From: CAYYDE01 sp964470525
Lineage (GTDB): Bacteria; Patescibacteriota; Gracilibacteria; BD1-5; UBA6164
DNA length: 31,736 nt
Direction of reading: 5' to 3'
NCBI GenBank assembly: GCA_964470525.1
Contig: CAYYDE010000008.1
Coordinates: 1 to 31,736 of the forward strand
In this document: positions 8,469 through 18,748 of the stretch, in pieces
Layout: every line of letters begins with the position of its first letter
How positions within the stretch are numbered: position 1 is the first letter of the stretch
Notes under the pieces: model-generated
Seen by the model: the letters and a program-made list of their open reading frames with translations, nothing else
Databases searched by the model: none
Told to the model about the DNA's origin: nothing
Position numbers and translations under genes: made by a program

Positions 8469-9457
8469 ATTTCCCAATCATTTTTATCAAATTTTTTAAA
8501 CTCTGCAAAACTGGAATTTCAAGTTTGAATTTGCGCGTTAAAATGAAAAAATATTTCTCATCATTTTTCAAATTTTTTATGAGCTGGACGCACAGAAACT
8601 TCTAAATTATAATTTTTACGAAAAAATTCTTTCATATAGTCTCTATGATTTTCATCAGTTGCACCAAGAAAAAATGGTTGAAATTCATCAAAATCACTTG
8701 AAAAATAAATTTTGTGATTCAAGTGCAAAAACACAACAATATTTGCTTTTTTTGAATCAAAAATATTTTTTGATTTTTTCATTGTAATTTCATTTTCTCA
8801 CTTTTCCAGATAAAAAAGTGAATTTTTGAGTGGATAATTTTCAAAATCTATATTATTTTTTTCATTTAAATCGACCAAACTTGAAAAATCCATCAAAGCT
8901 GCATTGATAGCACGAGCAGGAATATTTCTTGAAGCAAAATCTTGTTGTAAAATATTTTTTTCTTCACGAGTGAGTTTATGAAATTTTGTCCCAAAATAAA
9001 AACGAGAAAATATTTTTTCAATATTTACATCAAATGCCAAAATCTTTTCATCATATCAAAATGCCAAAATTGCTTGCGCAGTGTAGGGTCAAATTCATGG
9101 TAAAGCTACCAAATCAGCATAATTTCTTGGAAAAATTCCATCATAATTTTGTACAAGAATTTGTGAAGCTTTGAGCATATTTCTTGCACGAGAATAATAT
9201 CATAACCCACTATAATACGGAAAAAAATCTTCATAACTTAATTTTGCAAAATCCTGAATACCTGGAAATGATTCTACTACTTTTGTAAAATACTCTTGTA
9301 CACGTGAAACTTGTGTTTGTTGGAGAAAAATTTCTGAAATCCATATTTTATACGGATCAAAATCTTGTCTCCAAGGCAAAGCATGTCGTCAGTTTTTCTC
9401 ATACCAATCAAGAATAATTTCATACGGAAAAATTTTAGGATTTATATTCATTCACAT
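8450..9457 (-). CDS. mutY: A/G-specific adenine glycosylase without iron-sulfur cluster
   Basis: A 335-residue MutY. The N-terminal half has the usual marks: RHALPWR, the catalytic Glu42 in SEIFLQQTQV, GLGYYSRARN, the helix-hairpin-helix LPGIGPYTAQAIL and the catalytic Asp143 in AFDVNIEKIF. Family role: removal of adenine paired with 8-oxoguanine. After ALMDFSSLVD the four cysteines expected for the 4Fe-4S cluster are all absent, with YPL in place of CPL. Cluster-free MutY proteins are known in other lineages. The C-terminal NUDIX-like part (FLHLNHKIYFSS, FFLGATDENH) is kept. The ATG start lies inside the end of recX (23-base overlap), which indicates coupled translation. A second in-frame ATG sits two codons later. 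Stop is TAG, inside the shared terminator. Confidence 0.92.
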
Positions 9458-10028
9458 AGTTTTTTATTTCATTATAAACAAATCATTTTTGAAGTAATTT
9501 TTGAATAATTTTTTGTTTTTCATATTTTTTCTCAAGTTTTTCATATTCACGTGCAATATTTTCACTTTCATCTTCTTGAAAAAGATTTTGAATAATTTCT
9601 TCAACAATTTCCTCATCTTGTTTGGATTCAATAAGTTTTTGTCTAATAGATCTTTTTGATTTTCCAGCATTTTTATAATTTTGTATTTTATGTTGGATTG
9701 ATATTGGATTCAACAAAGATTTTTCTTCATCAAAAAATTCTTTTTGAAGGAAATTCTCTATCATTTCTTTTTCAAATCATTTTGCAATAAGTTGTGTTTT
9801 TATATAACGAACATTTTTATTACGAATTAAATATACTCGAATTTTATCTTCTAAAACTCTTTGTTCATCACATAAATGTTCCATACTTTTCCATATTTTT
9901 TGAGAAAGTTCTTGATCTTTTGATTTTTCAAATAATTTTTGTTGAAGTTTTTGAATTGAGGGAAAATATTTGAAATAATACCATAAAGCATAATTTTTCA
10001 ATCGTTCAGAATTATATGGTTGTTGCAT
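9435..10028 (-). CDS. recX: RecX-like regulatory protein
   Basis: A 197-residue, highly charged helical protein. The segment ALWYYFKYFPSIQKLQQKL near the start matches RecX repeat 1, and similar three-helix units follow (RNKNVRYIKTQLIAKG, KSKRSIRQKLIES). RecX modulates RecA filament growth. The RecX match rests on helix pattern and is moderately secure. I placed the start at MQQPYNSERLK because a TATAAT box at 10059-10054 puts transcription start near 10047. The upstream in-frame ATG near 10073 would then be outside the mRNA. It is followed by mutY with overlap, so the pair forms a DNA repair unit. Confidence 0.7.
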
Positions 10029-10053
10029 AATTTTTTGTTTTAGAAATATTTGC

Positions 10054-10059
10054 ATTATA
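10054..10059 (-). promoter_or_regulatory. -10 box of recX-mutY
   Basis: TATAAT on the minus strand lies 25 bases before the chosen recX start. A TTGAAA sits upstream at a rather long 19-base spacing. Confidence 0.4.
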
Positions 10060-10133
10060 GTACAAAAAATCATTTTTTTTTCAATATTTTCTAAAAAATC
10101 ACTTTTTCATTTTGAATTTTTCCTCTTTTTCAT

Positions 10134-10139
10134 ACAATA
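10134..10139 (+). promoter_or_regulatory. -10 box of the envelope trio
   Basis: TACAAT lies 29 bases before the ATG at 10169. The -35 region (TTTTGA at 17 bases or TTGAAT at 15) is weak. Confidence 0.4.
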
Positions 10140-10168
10140 AATGAAATATTATTTCTTAAACATTTTTC

Positions 10169-11218
10169 ATGAGAAAAATTCTATGAATTCTTTTTTTTAT
10201 TTGTATATTTTCTCAAGCAAATGCTTATACTTACATACAAAAAAAAGTAAATGGTGTGACAATTCGTGTCATGGAATACCATATTGATGATAAAAATTAT
10301 GCTCTCAAAGTTGCAACATCTCCAATAGGAGTAGAAAAACCTGTTCGTGATCTTTTGAAAGAAAATAATATGATTTCTGGAGTAAACTGAGTATTTTTTT
10401 GTCCAAGTGATTATAGTTTTTGTGCAGATCGTCCATGAACAACCAACAATGAAAGATATGTTGCAGGAGAAAAATTTGCTCTTCAAGAAAATACTTGAGA
10501 TCGTGTTGTTTTTGCTTGGGATAAAGAAGAAAATCCTTTTTTATTTCAGTCATATCAAATAAATGCAAACTCTGAAGAGAATATTGAATATGGTATTTCA
10601 AACTGGCCTCTTTTACTGCATGGAGGAAGAAATATGGTAGAAAGATATTATGATTTATGATTGATTGATAGTAAAATGAATGCTCAATGAACAAGAAATT
10701 TTATTTGTTCTACTCAAAATAAAAAAACTATTTATTATGGATTAGTTTACTGAGTTACTATTGATCAATTAGTATGAATATTAGCAGAGCTTGGATGTTT
10801 TGATGCACTGAATTTGGACGCAGGAGCTTCAACAAGTTTTGTATATAATAATCGTCATATTGTATGACCTGGAAGAGATGTTATTGATGTCATAGGAATC
10901 GAAAGAGTTTGACTCAATACTGCAAATATTTATAAATGAGTGGATCTTCTCATAAAAAATGTAATACAACATACTGAAAAACGTACAAAAGATCCAATAA
11001 AAAGAAAAGCAATTATCACACGATATATTGATACTTTTACTGAATTTCGTATTTCTACATATGACACTCTTTCAACTCCTCTCTATGAAAAAAATGTTGT
11101 GGGAGAAATGGATTATGTTGGTTATGAAATTTCTATAAAAAATGCCCGTATGCTTGAAATATTCATTCTCGTAAATGAAATTGTACATCAACTTCAAAAA
11201 TATCGTTCTACTTTATAA
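10169..11218 (+). CDS. Secreted phosphodiester glycosidase-like protein (NAGPA/DUF2233)
   Basis: A 349-residue protein with a signal peptide (MRKILGILFFICIFSQANA). The domain marks of the NAGPA family follow: GVNGVFF near residue 71, ISNWPLLLHGG near 150, a GVTIDQLVGILAELGC helix and ALNLDAGASTSFVYNN near 215, which is the family's LDGGGST loop in altered form. The family cleaves or transfers sugar-phosphodiester bonds and occurs in polysaccharide and cell-wall biology. About 90 extra residues at the C-terminus form a helical tail of unknown role. It leads a three-gene operon with a TraB-like membrane protein 14 bases downstream and a patatin phospholipase, so an envelope role is likely. Ten or more glycines are encoded by TGA. 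Confidence 0.82.
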
Positions 11219-11232
11219 TTATATAAATACAT

Positions 11233-12237
11233 ATGTGAGAATATAAAAAATATCTTCCTATTATCGTACTATTTTGTTTCTATATTTGGATTTCTGGAAT
11301 CATATGAGCAATAGGATTTTTTGCTTCATTATTTTTATATTGTATGATTTTTTATGGAATTCTCTGAGTTTTTAAGAAAAATTACACAATACTTTCAAAA
11401 GCAAATTTCCAAATATTTTTATGAAAATTCTTTCAAAGAATCAGTATATTTTTTCTGATACTTATAGGTTTTTTATGATCTTTTGCATATTATCAAAATG
11501 AAATAAAACCTGCTTTTATGCCTGTTTATACACTCACAAATGGAGAAAAAACCCTTATTTTTCAAGCCATGAGTCATATATGAAGTCAAAATTTTTATGA
11601 TAGGGTAAGAGAAAATATTTTAGAAGCAAAACAAAATAATTTTGTGTATTATTTTGAATGAGTTCGTCCATGAACTCAAGAAAATGAACAAAAATTTAAT
11701 GATGCTTTATGAGTACAGTTTGATGCAAATTTATACGATAGTATGTCTCAGCTTTACGGTTTGGTAGCTCAAGATAATAGTTATTTTATCTGATTGTGAG
11801 AAACAACAGACAAAAATATTGATGTGAGTTTAGATGATGTCATATGAGAGTATGAAAGCATAAAAACTGAAAAGAACATACAAAGAACTTATGAAGCTGC
11901 TCTTCCAATAAGTGAAATGATGATAGAACAACTCTCAAAACTCCATCCGAGACAACTCAGTATTTTACGCTATATGAACAAAGCAATGGTAAATATGATT
12001 ATAAAAAATAATGTTGTGAGTGATTTAATGATGGAAAATTTTAGTAATCAAGAACTATTTGGTGTCATTATTCATAAGAGAAATGAAGTATTAGCACAAG
12101 AAATTCTCACTTCTCAAGATCTAAAAATTATTACCACTTATGGACTCTTACATTTTGATGGTGTGTTAAAAATACTCCAAAATCATGATAGAAAATGGCA
12201 AATTTCAAAAATAGATTATATTCCTGTCACAAAATAA
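11233..12237 (+). CDS. Membrane-anchored TraB/Tiki-like protein
   Basis: A 334-residue protein with three hydrophobic segments at the N-terminus (about 7-22, 25-45 and 65-88) and a soluble domain after. The soluble part has HIGSQNFYDRVRENILEA, FVYYFEGVRPGTQEN, NIDVSLDDVIGEYE and, near the end, ITTYGLLHFDGVLKIL. This order (hydrophobic strand, FYE-type helix, EGV loop, late GxxH strand) resembles the TraB/PrgY/Tiki fold, which includes metalloproteases and pheromone-shutdown proteins. The match is by pattern and not certain. It lies between the NAGPA-like and patatin genes, with only one base before the latter, so these three are co-expressed. I cannot state a substrate. Confidence 0.6.
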
Positions 12238-12238
12238 T

Positions 12239-13030
12239 ATGCAAAATTATGCTTTAGCTTTATGAGGTTGAGCAAGTCGTTGACTTGCTCATATTTGAGT
12301 TTTAAAATATATTGAGGAAAAAAATATTCAAATCACTGAAATCTCTTGAACCAGTATGTGAGCAATTATTGCAGCGGCATTTGCACTCTGAAAAACACAT
12401 ACTGAAATCATAACAATTATTCAAGAAATCAATTTTATGAGTCTTGTAGATTTAAATTTAAAAGATTCAATTGTATCAGGAAATAAAGTGTATAAACTTT
12501 TAGAAAAAATGTATTGAAACGCTACTTTTGAAGACACAAAAATACCTTTAAAAATAGTTGCAACTCATTTGAATGATTGAAAAAAAGTTATTTTTACATC
12601 TGGAAAAATAACTGACGCTATTCGAGCAAGTATTTCTTTACCAAGTATATTTAAGCCTTTTGAAATACATTGAGAAAAATTTTTAGATGGTTGACTCAAA
12701 TCCAATCTTCCAAGTAGTATTTTAGAAAATAAAAATATTTTAGCTATTTCAGTGATTCGATGAGAAAAAAAGAAAATTCATACTCACAGAAAAATATGGA
12801 ATTTTCTTGTAAAGCGTTCATTTTGGACGTATAATTATGATATTCTCAAACAAACAATTACTCATCTGATGACACAAAATGAAGATTTAGAAATAGAAAT
12901 TTGTAAACTTCAAGGAAAAAATATTACGCTTATTGCTCCAAAAGTTTGAGATTATGAATATTTTGATTTTTTAAAATACGAAGAAATTATTCAAAAATGA
13001 TATGATGAAGCAACTAAAACATTAAAATAA
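12239..13030 (+). CDS. Patatin-like phospholipase
   Basis: A 263-residue patatin of the short bacterial type. The oxyanion-hole motif GGGASRG is at 9-15, the nucleophile Ser39 is in GTSMG (37-41) and the catalytic Asp150 is in DGG. In these motifs Gly9, 11, 15, 37, 41 and 152 are encoded by TGA, so this gene is one of the best witnesses for the altered code. Family role: hydrolysis of acyl chains from phospholipids or neutral lipids. There is no signal peptide, so it acts in the cytosol or at the inner membrane face. It starts one base after the previous stop and ends at a bidirectional terminator. In a predatory or episymbiotic cell it might process host lipids, which is speculation. Confidence 0.93.
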
Positions 13031-13058
13031 AAAAACAAGCAAAGCTTGTTTTTTTATT
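13030..13058. terminator. Bidirectional terminator after patatin gene
   Basis: Stem AAAACAAGC / GCTTGTTTT with an AAA loop, flanked by A and T runs. It serves the patatin gene on plus and the Asn-rich protein gene on minus. Confidence 0.85.
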
Positions 13059-14594
13059 TTAATAACTATTTAATTGAAAATGTTGTCTGAGTTCTCAGGA
13101 ATTTCCATAACTATCACGAATCACTATTCTTATAGAACCAGAATAATTTCCTCTTTGAATATTTGCATCTGAAAAATATCTTGAAATATATCTACTTCCT
13201 TGTACATATCCTGATGAAAATCCTCATGTAATAGCATTATATGGAAGTCCTGAAACATCAGAATGTACTTCAACATAATAATTTCTTGAACTATCAGTAC
13301 TAGAAATTGTGAAACCAAATTCTTGATCTCCATATCATTTTCTCAAAGAAAATGATTTCGAACATGTATCAAGTCTATAAGTAACTGATCCTAATTGCAA
13401 AGTACAATCATTTGAATTTCCATTCCAATTATTGTTATTATTTGAATATTCATATGCATTTAAATCTCTCATAGCTTGATCATACATATCAAGATATCAT
13501 TGATTTGTTGCATAACTTGTATCAAAACGAGCAAGAATTTGTGATCTATATGACGAAGTAATTTGTCCTCTATTTACCAATCTATCTGCAACACTTAATG
13601 CATTTGCTCTCAAAAGATTTTTTGCTGATTGAAGTTCTTGATTATAAATAGATTCTACTTGCGAATTATAGACATGCATTCTATTATAAACATTTGTAAC
13701 TCTTGAATTATGTTCTGTTTGAGTAATCACTCATCTTGATCTTATTTGATCATAAAATCTTACAATTTCAGCATGATATGAAGTTTTAAGAAATCCTTCA
13801 TAAAATTGATTTGCTCTTGTATAATCATTATATGTTTCTAAATCTTTAACAGCTCTATTATATTCACTATTTGTAATAATTCCCTTTTGATACATATCAT
13901 AAAATTTGTTCTTAAATTGAGCAAAATTTGTATATGGAAAAGTATTATTATTATTGTTATTATAATAATTATCGTAATAAGAGTTATTATTGTTATAATT
14001 TGTACAGCTTGCTGTTGCTTGAAGATACAAAGGATTACTACATCCAGAACTATTACATGCTCTTACTTGTGCATGAACAGTAGTTCCACATGTCATCGTA
14101 CGAAGATGATTTGTATGGGCTCCATTATTTGACCATACTCCATTATTAAAACGAATTTGGTAACTTGTTGCTCTATTTACTCATCACCATCTGAATTCTA
14201 CAACTGCTGTTGATGATGATTGTTGTTTTATATTTGATGAAAGAGCTTGTGGAATTTCTGGTGTATTATACGTTGGAGTATATTCTACTTTTGTACCAAA
14301 AAGTTCATCAACTATTTTATCAACATTTAATACTGATTTTCTTTTTGTTTCATAATAATTACGTAATTCAATCAAAACAGCTCTTTGAACAGCTGAAGTT
14401 TCCTTTTGAATCATTGTATTGAGACGAGAAACCATACTATTTATGTATAATTCTTTATCTCATGAATATCTATTAAAATCTGCATCTAATCTTTGAAGTG
14501 TTTGCGTATTAAGATATGTATACGATGCATGAATATTGGAAAAAGAAAGTCCAATAAAACAACATATCATGACAAAAAAAGCTATTTTTTTCAT
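13059..14594 (-). CDS. Secreted Asn-rich protein with FN3-like domain
   Basis: A 511-residue protein with a signal peptide (KKIAFFVMICCFIGLSFSNIHA). After a helical part comes an FN3-like region near 125-195 (ATSYQIRFNNGVWSN, VHAQVRACNSSGCSNP). Next is an Asn/Tyr linker (NYNNNNSYYDNYYNNNNNN). A helical region follows with FKNKFYDMYQKGIITNSEY, which resembles the SHOCT short motif. The C-terminal 110 residues look like a beta-rich domain with two Cys. No enzyme motif is seen. I infer a surface or adhesive role from the export signal, FN3-like fold and repeat linker. It stands alone between two terminators. I chose the ATG at 14594 over an upstream in-frame ATG because it begins the signal peptide. 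Confidence 0.75.
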
Positions 14595-14681
14595 AATAGA
14601 AAAATTAAAAAGTAAATTTACAACTCGAAGTAAATCATGTATAATATATTTTTTTTTCAAAAAATAGCAAATATTTTTCTC

Positions 14682-14713
14682 AAAAAAATCTTCCAAAGTT
14701 GGAAGATTTTTTT
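14682..14713 (-). terminator. Terminator of metG
   Basis: A perfect hairpin AAAAAAATCTTCC / GGAAGATTTTTTT with a six-base loop begins at the metG stop codon. T runs occur on both strands. Confidence 0.85.
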
Positions 14714-16226
14714 AAACATCAAAACGTGAAAAGAGTGGTTCTCACTTTTCTGTAATGAAAAAAGGTACTTTTTGAGAAGTTAATTCAGTGAGTTTTCCAC
14801 TTTCAAGTTGTTCTACATAATCCTTCAAACCAAGTCTTGCAAACATTTCTCACATTTTTTCTGGAAAAAATGGATAGAGTACAAGTCCTACTTGTCTGAG
14901 TCATTCAGCAATCGTATACAAAACTTCTTTTGTTTCATCAAGTTTTGTTTCATCTTTTATCATTTGCCAAGGTTCTTTTTGAGTTGTGAAATTATTGAGT
15001 TCATCAAGTATAACAAACACTTTATCTAAAACTTCTTTCAAATTGTAATTTTGAAAATCTGCATGAATTGTTTGAATATTTTTCATCATTTGAGTTACAT
15101 TTATTTGAGTTTGTAAGTCTAAAACTCCTCCAAGTTTCAAAGCTAAAACAACCACTCTATTCAATAAATTTCATAAATTATTTGCCAATTTTGCATTATA
15201 CATTAAAATTGCTTGCTTTTGATCAAAATCTCCATCTTGTCAAATATGAAAACTTCCAAGTAAATAAAGTGTTAACAAATCTTTTGAATATTCTTGAGAA
15301 AATTCTACTGGATCGATAACATTTCCGAGTGATTTTGAAATTTTTTGCCCATCAACGGTAAAAAATCCAGTTGTTAAAATTTGTTGTGGGAGTTCATATC
15401 CTGCACTTTTGAGCATTGCTGGCCAATAAATTGCATGAAAACGAATGATATCTTTTCCAACGACATGCAAATCTGCTGGCCAAAAATGTTCATCTCCATT
15501 TTGACACACAGTAATATAATTAAACAACGCGTCATACCAAACATACGTAACTTGTGATTCATCAAACGGAAGTTGAATACCAAAAGTATTGGTTTCTCTT
15601 GAAATAGAAAAATCTTCTAATCCTCTTTCTACAAAAGAAATAACTTCATTAAATCTTTCTTTTGGAGTCACAAATTCAGGGTTTTGTTTATAAAAATCAA
15701 GCAAAAAATCTTGATACTTTGAAAGTTTAAAGAAATAATTTTTTTCTTTTAAAAATTGTGGCTCTACTAAATGATCAGGACATACTTTTTTTCCATCTTT
15801 TTCAATTAAATCCTCATCTTTTTTAAAAGCTTCACATCCAACACAATATCTTCATTCATATATTCCAGAATAAATATCTCCATTATCAAATGACTTTTGT
15901 AACACTTTTCTCACAAATTCGTGATGTCTTTTTTCAGTAGTTCGAATAAAATCAGTATATTCAAGATGAAGTCCATCCCAAACTTCCCTATGTTTTTCAG
16001 CCATCATATCAAGATATGGAACAATTTCCATACCAAGTTCTTCAGCTTTTAAAAGAGCTTTTTGACTATTTTCATCTACTCCAGTAGAAAACTTGACTTT
16101 TTTCCCAGAAATTTTTTGATATCTTGCAATACTATCAGCAATCAAAGAACTATACGCATGACCAATATGAGGTACTCCATTTGTATAATAAATCGGTGTA
16201 GTAATAAAAAATGTCTCTTTCAACAT
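14712..16226 (-). CDS. metG: Methionyl-tRNA synthetase
   Basis: A 504-residue class I synthetase. The HIGH motif is PHIGHAY (19-25), the KMSKS equivalent is KISKS near 295, and WYDALFNYIT and the zinc-knuckle region YCVGCEAF are present. The anticodon-binding helices follow, with NRVVVLALKLGG and EPWQMIKD. The length fits the compact MetRS without the C-terminal dimer domain. Reaction: charging of tRNA-Met with methionine. It is transcribed from its own promoter in the gap after pilT, and ends at a strong hairpin. Few of its glycines use TGA compared with neighbours, but the YEGRYC and HIGQDG glycines do. Confidence 0.96.
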
Positions 16227-16253
16227 AGAAAAATTTTAAAAAATATTTGTGAG

Positions 16254-16281
16254 ATTATATAAAAAAATGCTCTTTTTGCAA
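16254..16281 (-). promoter_or_regulatory. Promoter of metG
   Basis: On the minus strand TTGCAA (16281-16276), a 16-base spacer and TATAAT (16259-16254) lie about 28 bases before the metG start. The -35 box lies in the loop side of the hairpin at 16268-16292. Confidence 0.65.
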
Positions 16282-16315
16282 AAAAAAGAGCAAAAGAAGC
16301 AAATTTGCTTCTTTT
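16268..16315 (-). terminator. Tandem hairpins after pilT
   Basis: Directly after the pilT stop, AAAAGAAGCAAA / TTTGCTTCTTTT (16292-16315) forms a hairpin followed by T8. A second, TGCTCTTTTT / AAAAAGAGCA (16268-16292), is followed by T7. Both can end pilT transcription, and the second overlaps the metG promoter. Confidence 0.7.
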
Positions 16316-17364
16316 TACTCCATATCATCTTGAAAATAATTTATATAATCTTCTTCTTTTACCACTCCTTGATCTCTCAGACGATCAGCATATGTTTTCA
16401 TGCTCACCATTCATTCACTTTGTCACATTTCAATATTATTATTGATTTGTGCTAAATCTCAAGAACGAATCAAATTTCTGATTCATGGAGTCATCATCAT
16501 TACTTCAAAAATCCCTACTCTTCCTCATCCATCAGCTCTTTGAATCAATCTTTGAGACAATACTCAAAATAAAATATCTCAAAGTTTATATCTCACAGAA
16601 TGTTGAAGTTCTGGATGAAAGAAATTCACTAAACGAGTAATTGTTTGAACTGATCCAGCAGTATGAAGAGTTGAAATAACCAAATGTCCTGTTTCAGCTA
16701 ACTCCATAGCAGCTTCAACAGTTTCTTTATCTCTCATTTCTCCAACCATGACAATATCTGGATCTTCTCTCATCGCAGCTCTAAGAGCAGAATGAAAGGT
16801 TTTTGTATCTTTTCCAATTTCCCTTTGAGAAAAAATTGATAAATTATCCTTAAAAATAAATTCCACAGGATCTTCTATAGTAAGAATATGTTCCCTTCTA
16901 GTTTTATTTATAGCATCAAGAATAGAAATCATAGTAGTTGATTTTCAGCTTCAAGTTGGTCCAGTTACCAAAATCAATCATCATTTTGCTTTCGTAAATT
17001 TATCAACTCATTTCGGAAGTCAAAGTTCTTCTATTGTTTTTGGTTCAGATGCAATTTTTCTCATCACAAAGGCAATACGTCACAATTTATAAAACGTATT
17101 CACTCTGAATGGAGTTCCATCAGTATGAATATATGCAAAGTCAGCATCTTTTGTATCAAAAAAATCACGAACTGCTTCTTTATTATCACCTAAAAGTTCA
17201 AGTAATATTTGACGAGCCTTAATAGAATCTAAAGGAGATCATGAAACTCTTGCAAGTTTTCCATGTATTCTGAATCAAATATTTTCTCATTCAGACATAT
17301 GAATATCCGATGCTCCTATTTTAATACAATGATCTAAAATGGGTCAAACAGTTAAATTTGCCAT
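16315..17364 (-). CDS. pilT: Type IV pilus retraction ATPase
   Basis: A 349-residue PilT/PilU-type secretion ATPase. It has Walker A GPTGSGKST (135-143), the Asp box ILTIEDPVEF, Walker B DPDIVMVGEMRD, the His box GHLVISTLHTA and the C-terminal GIRNLIRSG, which matches the PilT AIRNLIRE motif. The glycines at Walker A positions 138 and 140 are encoded by TGA. Role: ATP-driven disassembly of the pilus at the inner membrane, for twitching, attachment or DNA uptake. No other pilus assembly gene is in the window apart from the broken pilin-like gene at 4349-4925. Hairpins separate it from metG, and an upstream hairpin separates it from the coiled-coil gene. Confidence 0.94.
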
Positions 17365-17392
17365 AACAAGGTTAAAATTATGATATATAGAT

Positions 17393-17425
17393 AAAATAGA
17401 AAATACATAATGTACTTTCTATTTT
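17393..17425 (-). terminator. Hairpin between coiled-coil gene and pilT
   Basis: AAAATAGAAAATACA and TGTACTTTCTATTTT pair around TAA, with one mismatch. It lies 38 bases after the coiled-coil gene stop and 29 before the pilT start on the minus strand. Confidence 0.7.
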
Positions 17426-17462
17426 ATTGATTTTTATAAAAAAGTCTAAAAAAATACTGAGA

Positions 17463-18221
17463 TTATTTTTTTGCTTTTATTTTTTCTGGAGCATGTTTTC
17501 TTTGTCTTTCTGTAACTTCTGAAATATCAAGTGTTTCATGTTTCATTTTTTGAATTCCAGCAATATTTTTATCAATTTTTTTATTTTCAATTTCTAATTC
17601 ATCAATCTCTGTATTCAGTCCATTTACTTGATGTTGAAGTGCTGCAATTTGAGCGAGCAAATCCCCTACTTGCGTTGATTTTTGAGATTTTTGATTTGTA
17701 ATTTCACTTTTTCTTGATTCTAATTGAAGAATTGTTTGATCTAAAATACTATTCATATCAAAAGAAATATCTGATGTTGTTTCTGCAAATGATACTTCAG
17801 AAACATTTGATTCAAGAGCTACTTCTGGTTGAGATACATCAAATGAAAAATTTGTATGTACTGAATCTACAACTTCATCTTGAATTGTTTCTTCAATTTT
17901 TTGAGAAGAAATATCATCAGAAATAAATCAAAAATCAACCTCATTTTTATCAGATAATGCATTTTCTACCACTTCTGTTTCCAGAGTTGATGTTTCAGAG
18001 TCTGATACTTGTAAATCTTCATTTGAAAAAGAAAACGAAAAATCTGTTGATGATTCTCAAACAGTTGTCACAGAAGGTTCTTCAGAAGAAAAATCAATCA
18101 TATCAGTAACTATTTCTTCTTGAGTTGATAATCAAGTAGTTTCAAAATTAAAAATATCATTTGAAGAAGTTTCTTCTCCTAAAATAATAAGATCTTCATC
18201 TTGTGTTATTGTTGCTGTCAT
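17463..18221 (-). CDS. Acidic low-complexity protein with C-terminal coiled coil
   Basis: A 252-residue protein of unknown function. Residues 1-155 are acidic, Ser/Thr/Glu-rich and probably disordered, with repeated short blocks such as SDISFDM, NDIFNFET and DFSFSFSN. Residues 160-235 form a clear coiled coil (ESRKSEITNQKSQKST, LQHQVNGLNTEIDELEIEN), and the tail is basic (RQRKHAPEKIKAKK). There is no signal peptide or membrane segment. It lies directly upstream of pilT on the same strand but is separated by a hairpin. I infer a scaffold or adaptor role from the layout only. The start ATG is the first in the open frame. Confidence 0.7.
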
Positions 18222-18386
18222 ACAAAATAGAGGATTAAAAAATATTTGGTGCTGGTTTTTCCAACCTACAGAAGTATTGTATCATAATTTTTTTTTATTT
18301 GCAAAAATTTTACAAAAAAATATAATCTTGAATGTAATTTTTTAAAAATTCACTCAATTGATTTTATATTGTAACCAGAAAAAATT

Positions 18387-18716
18387 ATGGATATGTCAAA
18401 AATGGGAGAACTTATGAAACTCCAACAAGAAGCAATGAAAATTAAAAAAGAACTTGAAAACACTCTTATTGAAGCAGAAGTTTGAGGTCTAGTAATTACG
18501 GTAAATGGAGAAATGAAAGTAGAAAAAGTAGATTTTGAAACAAAAGATCTCATCGCTGGATTCAATGAAACTCAACAAAAAGCTTTAGAAGATGCAATTC
18601 AAAATGCTATCAATAAATGAATGAAAAAAGCACAAGAAGTTGCTGCATCAAAAATGCAATGAGTTATGGGACAAATGGGTCTTAATATGCCAGCTGGAGG
18701 ACTTCCAGGTATGTAA
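18387..18716 (+). CDS. ybaB: YbaB/EbfC family nucleoid-associated protein
   Basis: A 109-residue protein of family length. It has an N-terminal helix (GELMKLQQEAMKIKKELE), the central strands with VTVNGE-type segment (VGGLVITVNGEMKVEKV) and a C-terminal helix (AINKGMKKAQEVAASKM), followed by a Met/Gly-rich tail as in most YbaB proteins. Family role: a dimer that binds DNA and is often next to dnaX and recR. Those neighbours are not here. It is a single gene with a bidirectional terminator. Five glycines, if the GG pair is counted by codon, include TGA. Confidence 0.92.
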
Positions 18717-18748
18717 AAAAAATCAATCCAAATGGATTGATTTTTTTT
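18717..18748. terminator. Bidirectional terminator between ybaB and batC-like gene
   Basis: Stem AATCAATCC / GGATTGATT with an AAAT loop, A run before and T run after. It ends the large minus-strand operon and the ybaB gene. Confidence 0.85.

Noticed and set aside
10305..10694. A 129-residue minus-strand frame
   Set aside because: It mirrors the NAGPA-like gene, whose motifs and signal peptide are clear on the plus strand.
16227..16315. A T-box riboswitch before metG
   Set aside because: The gap is under 90 bases and shows only two simple A/T-rich hairpins without T-box sequence.
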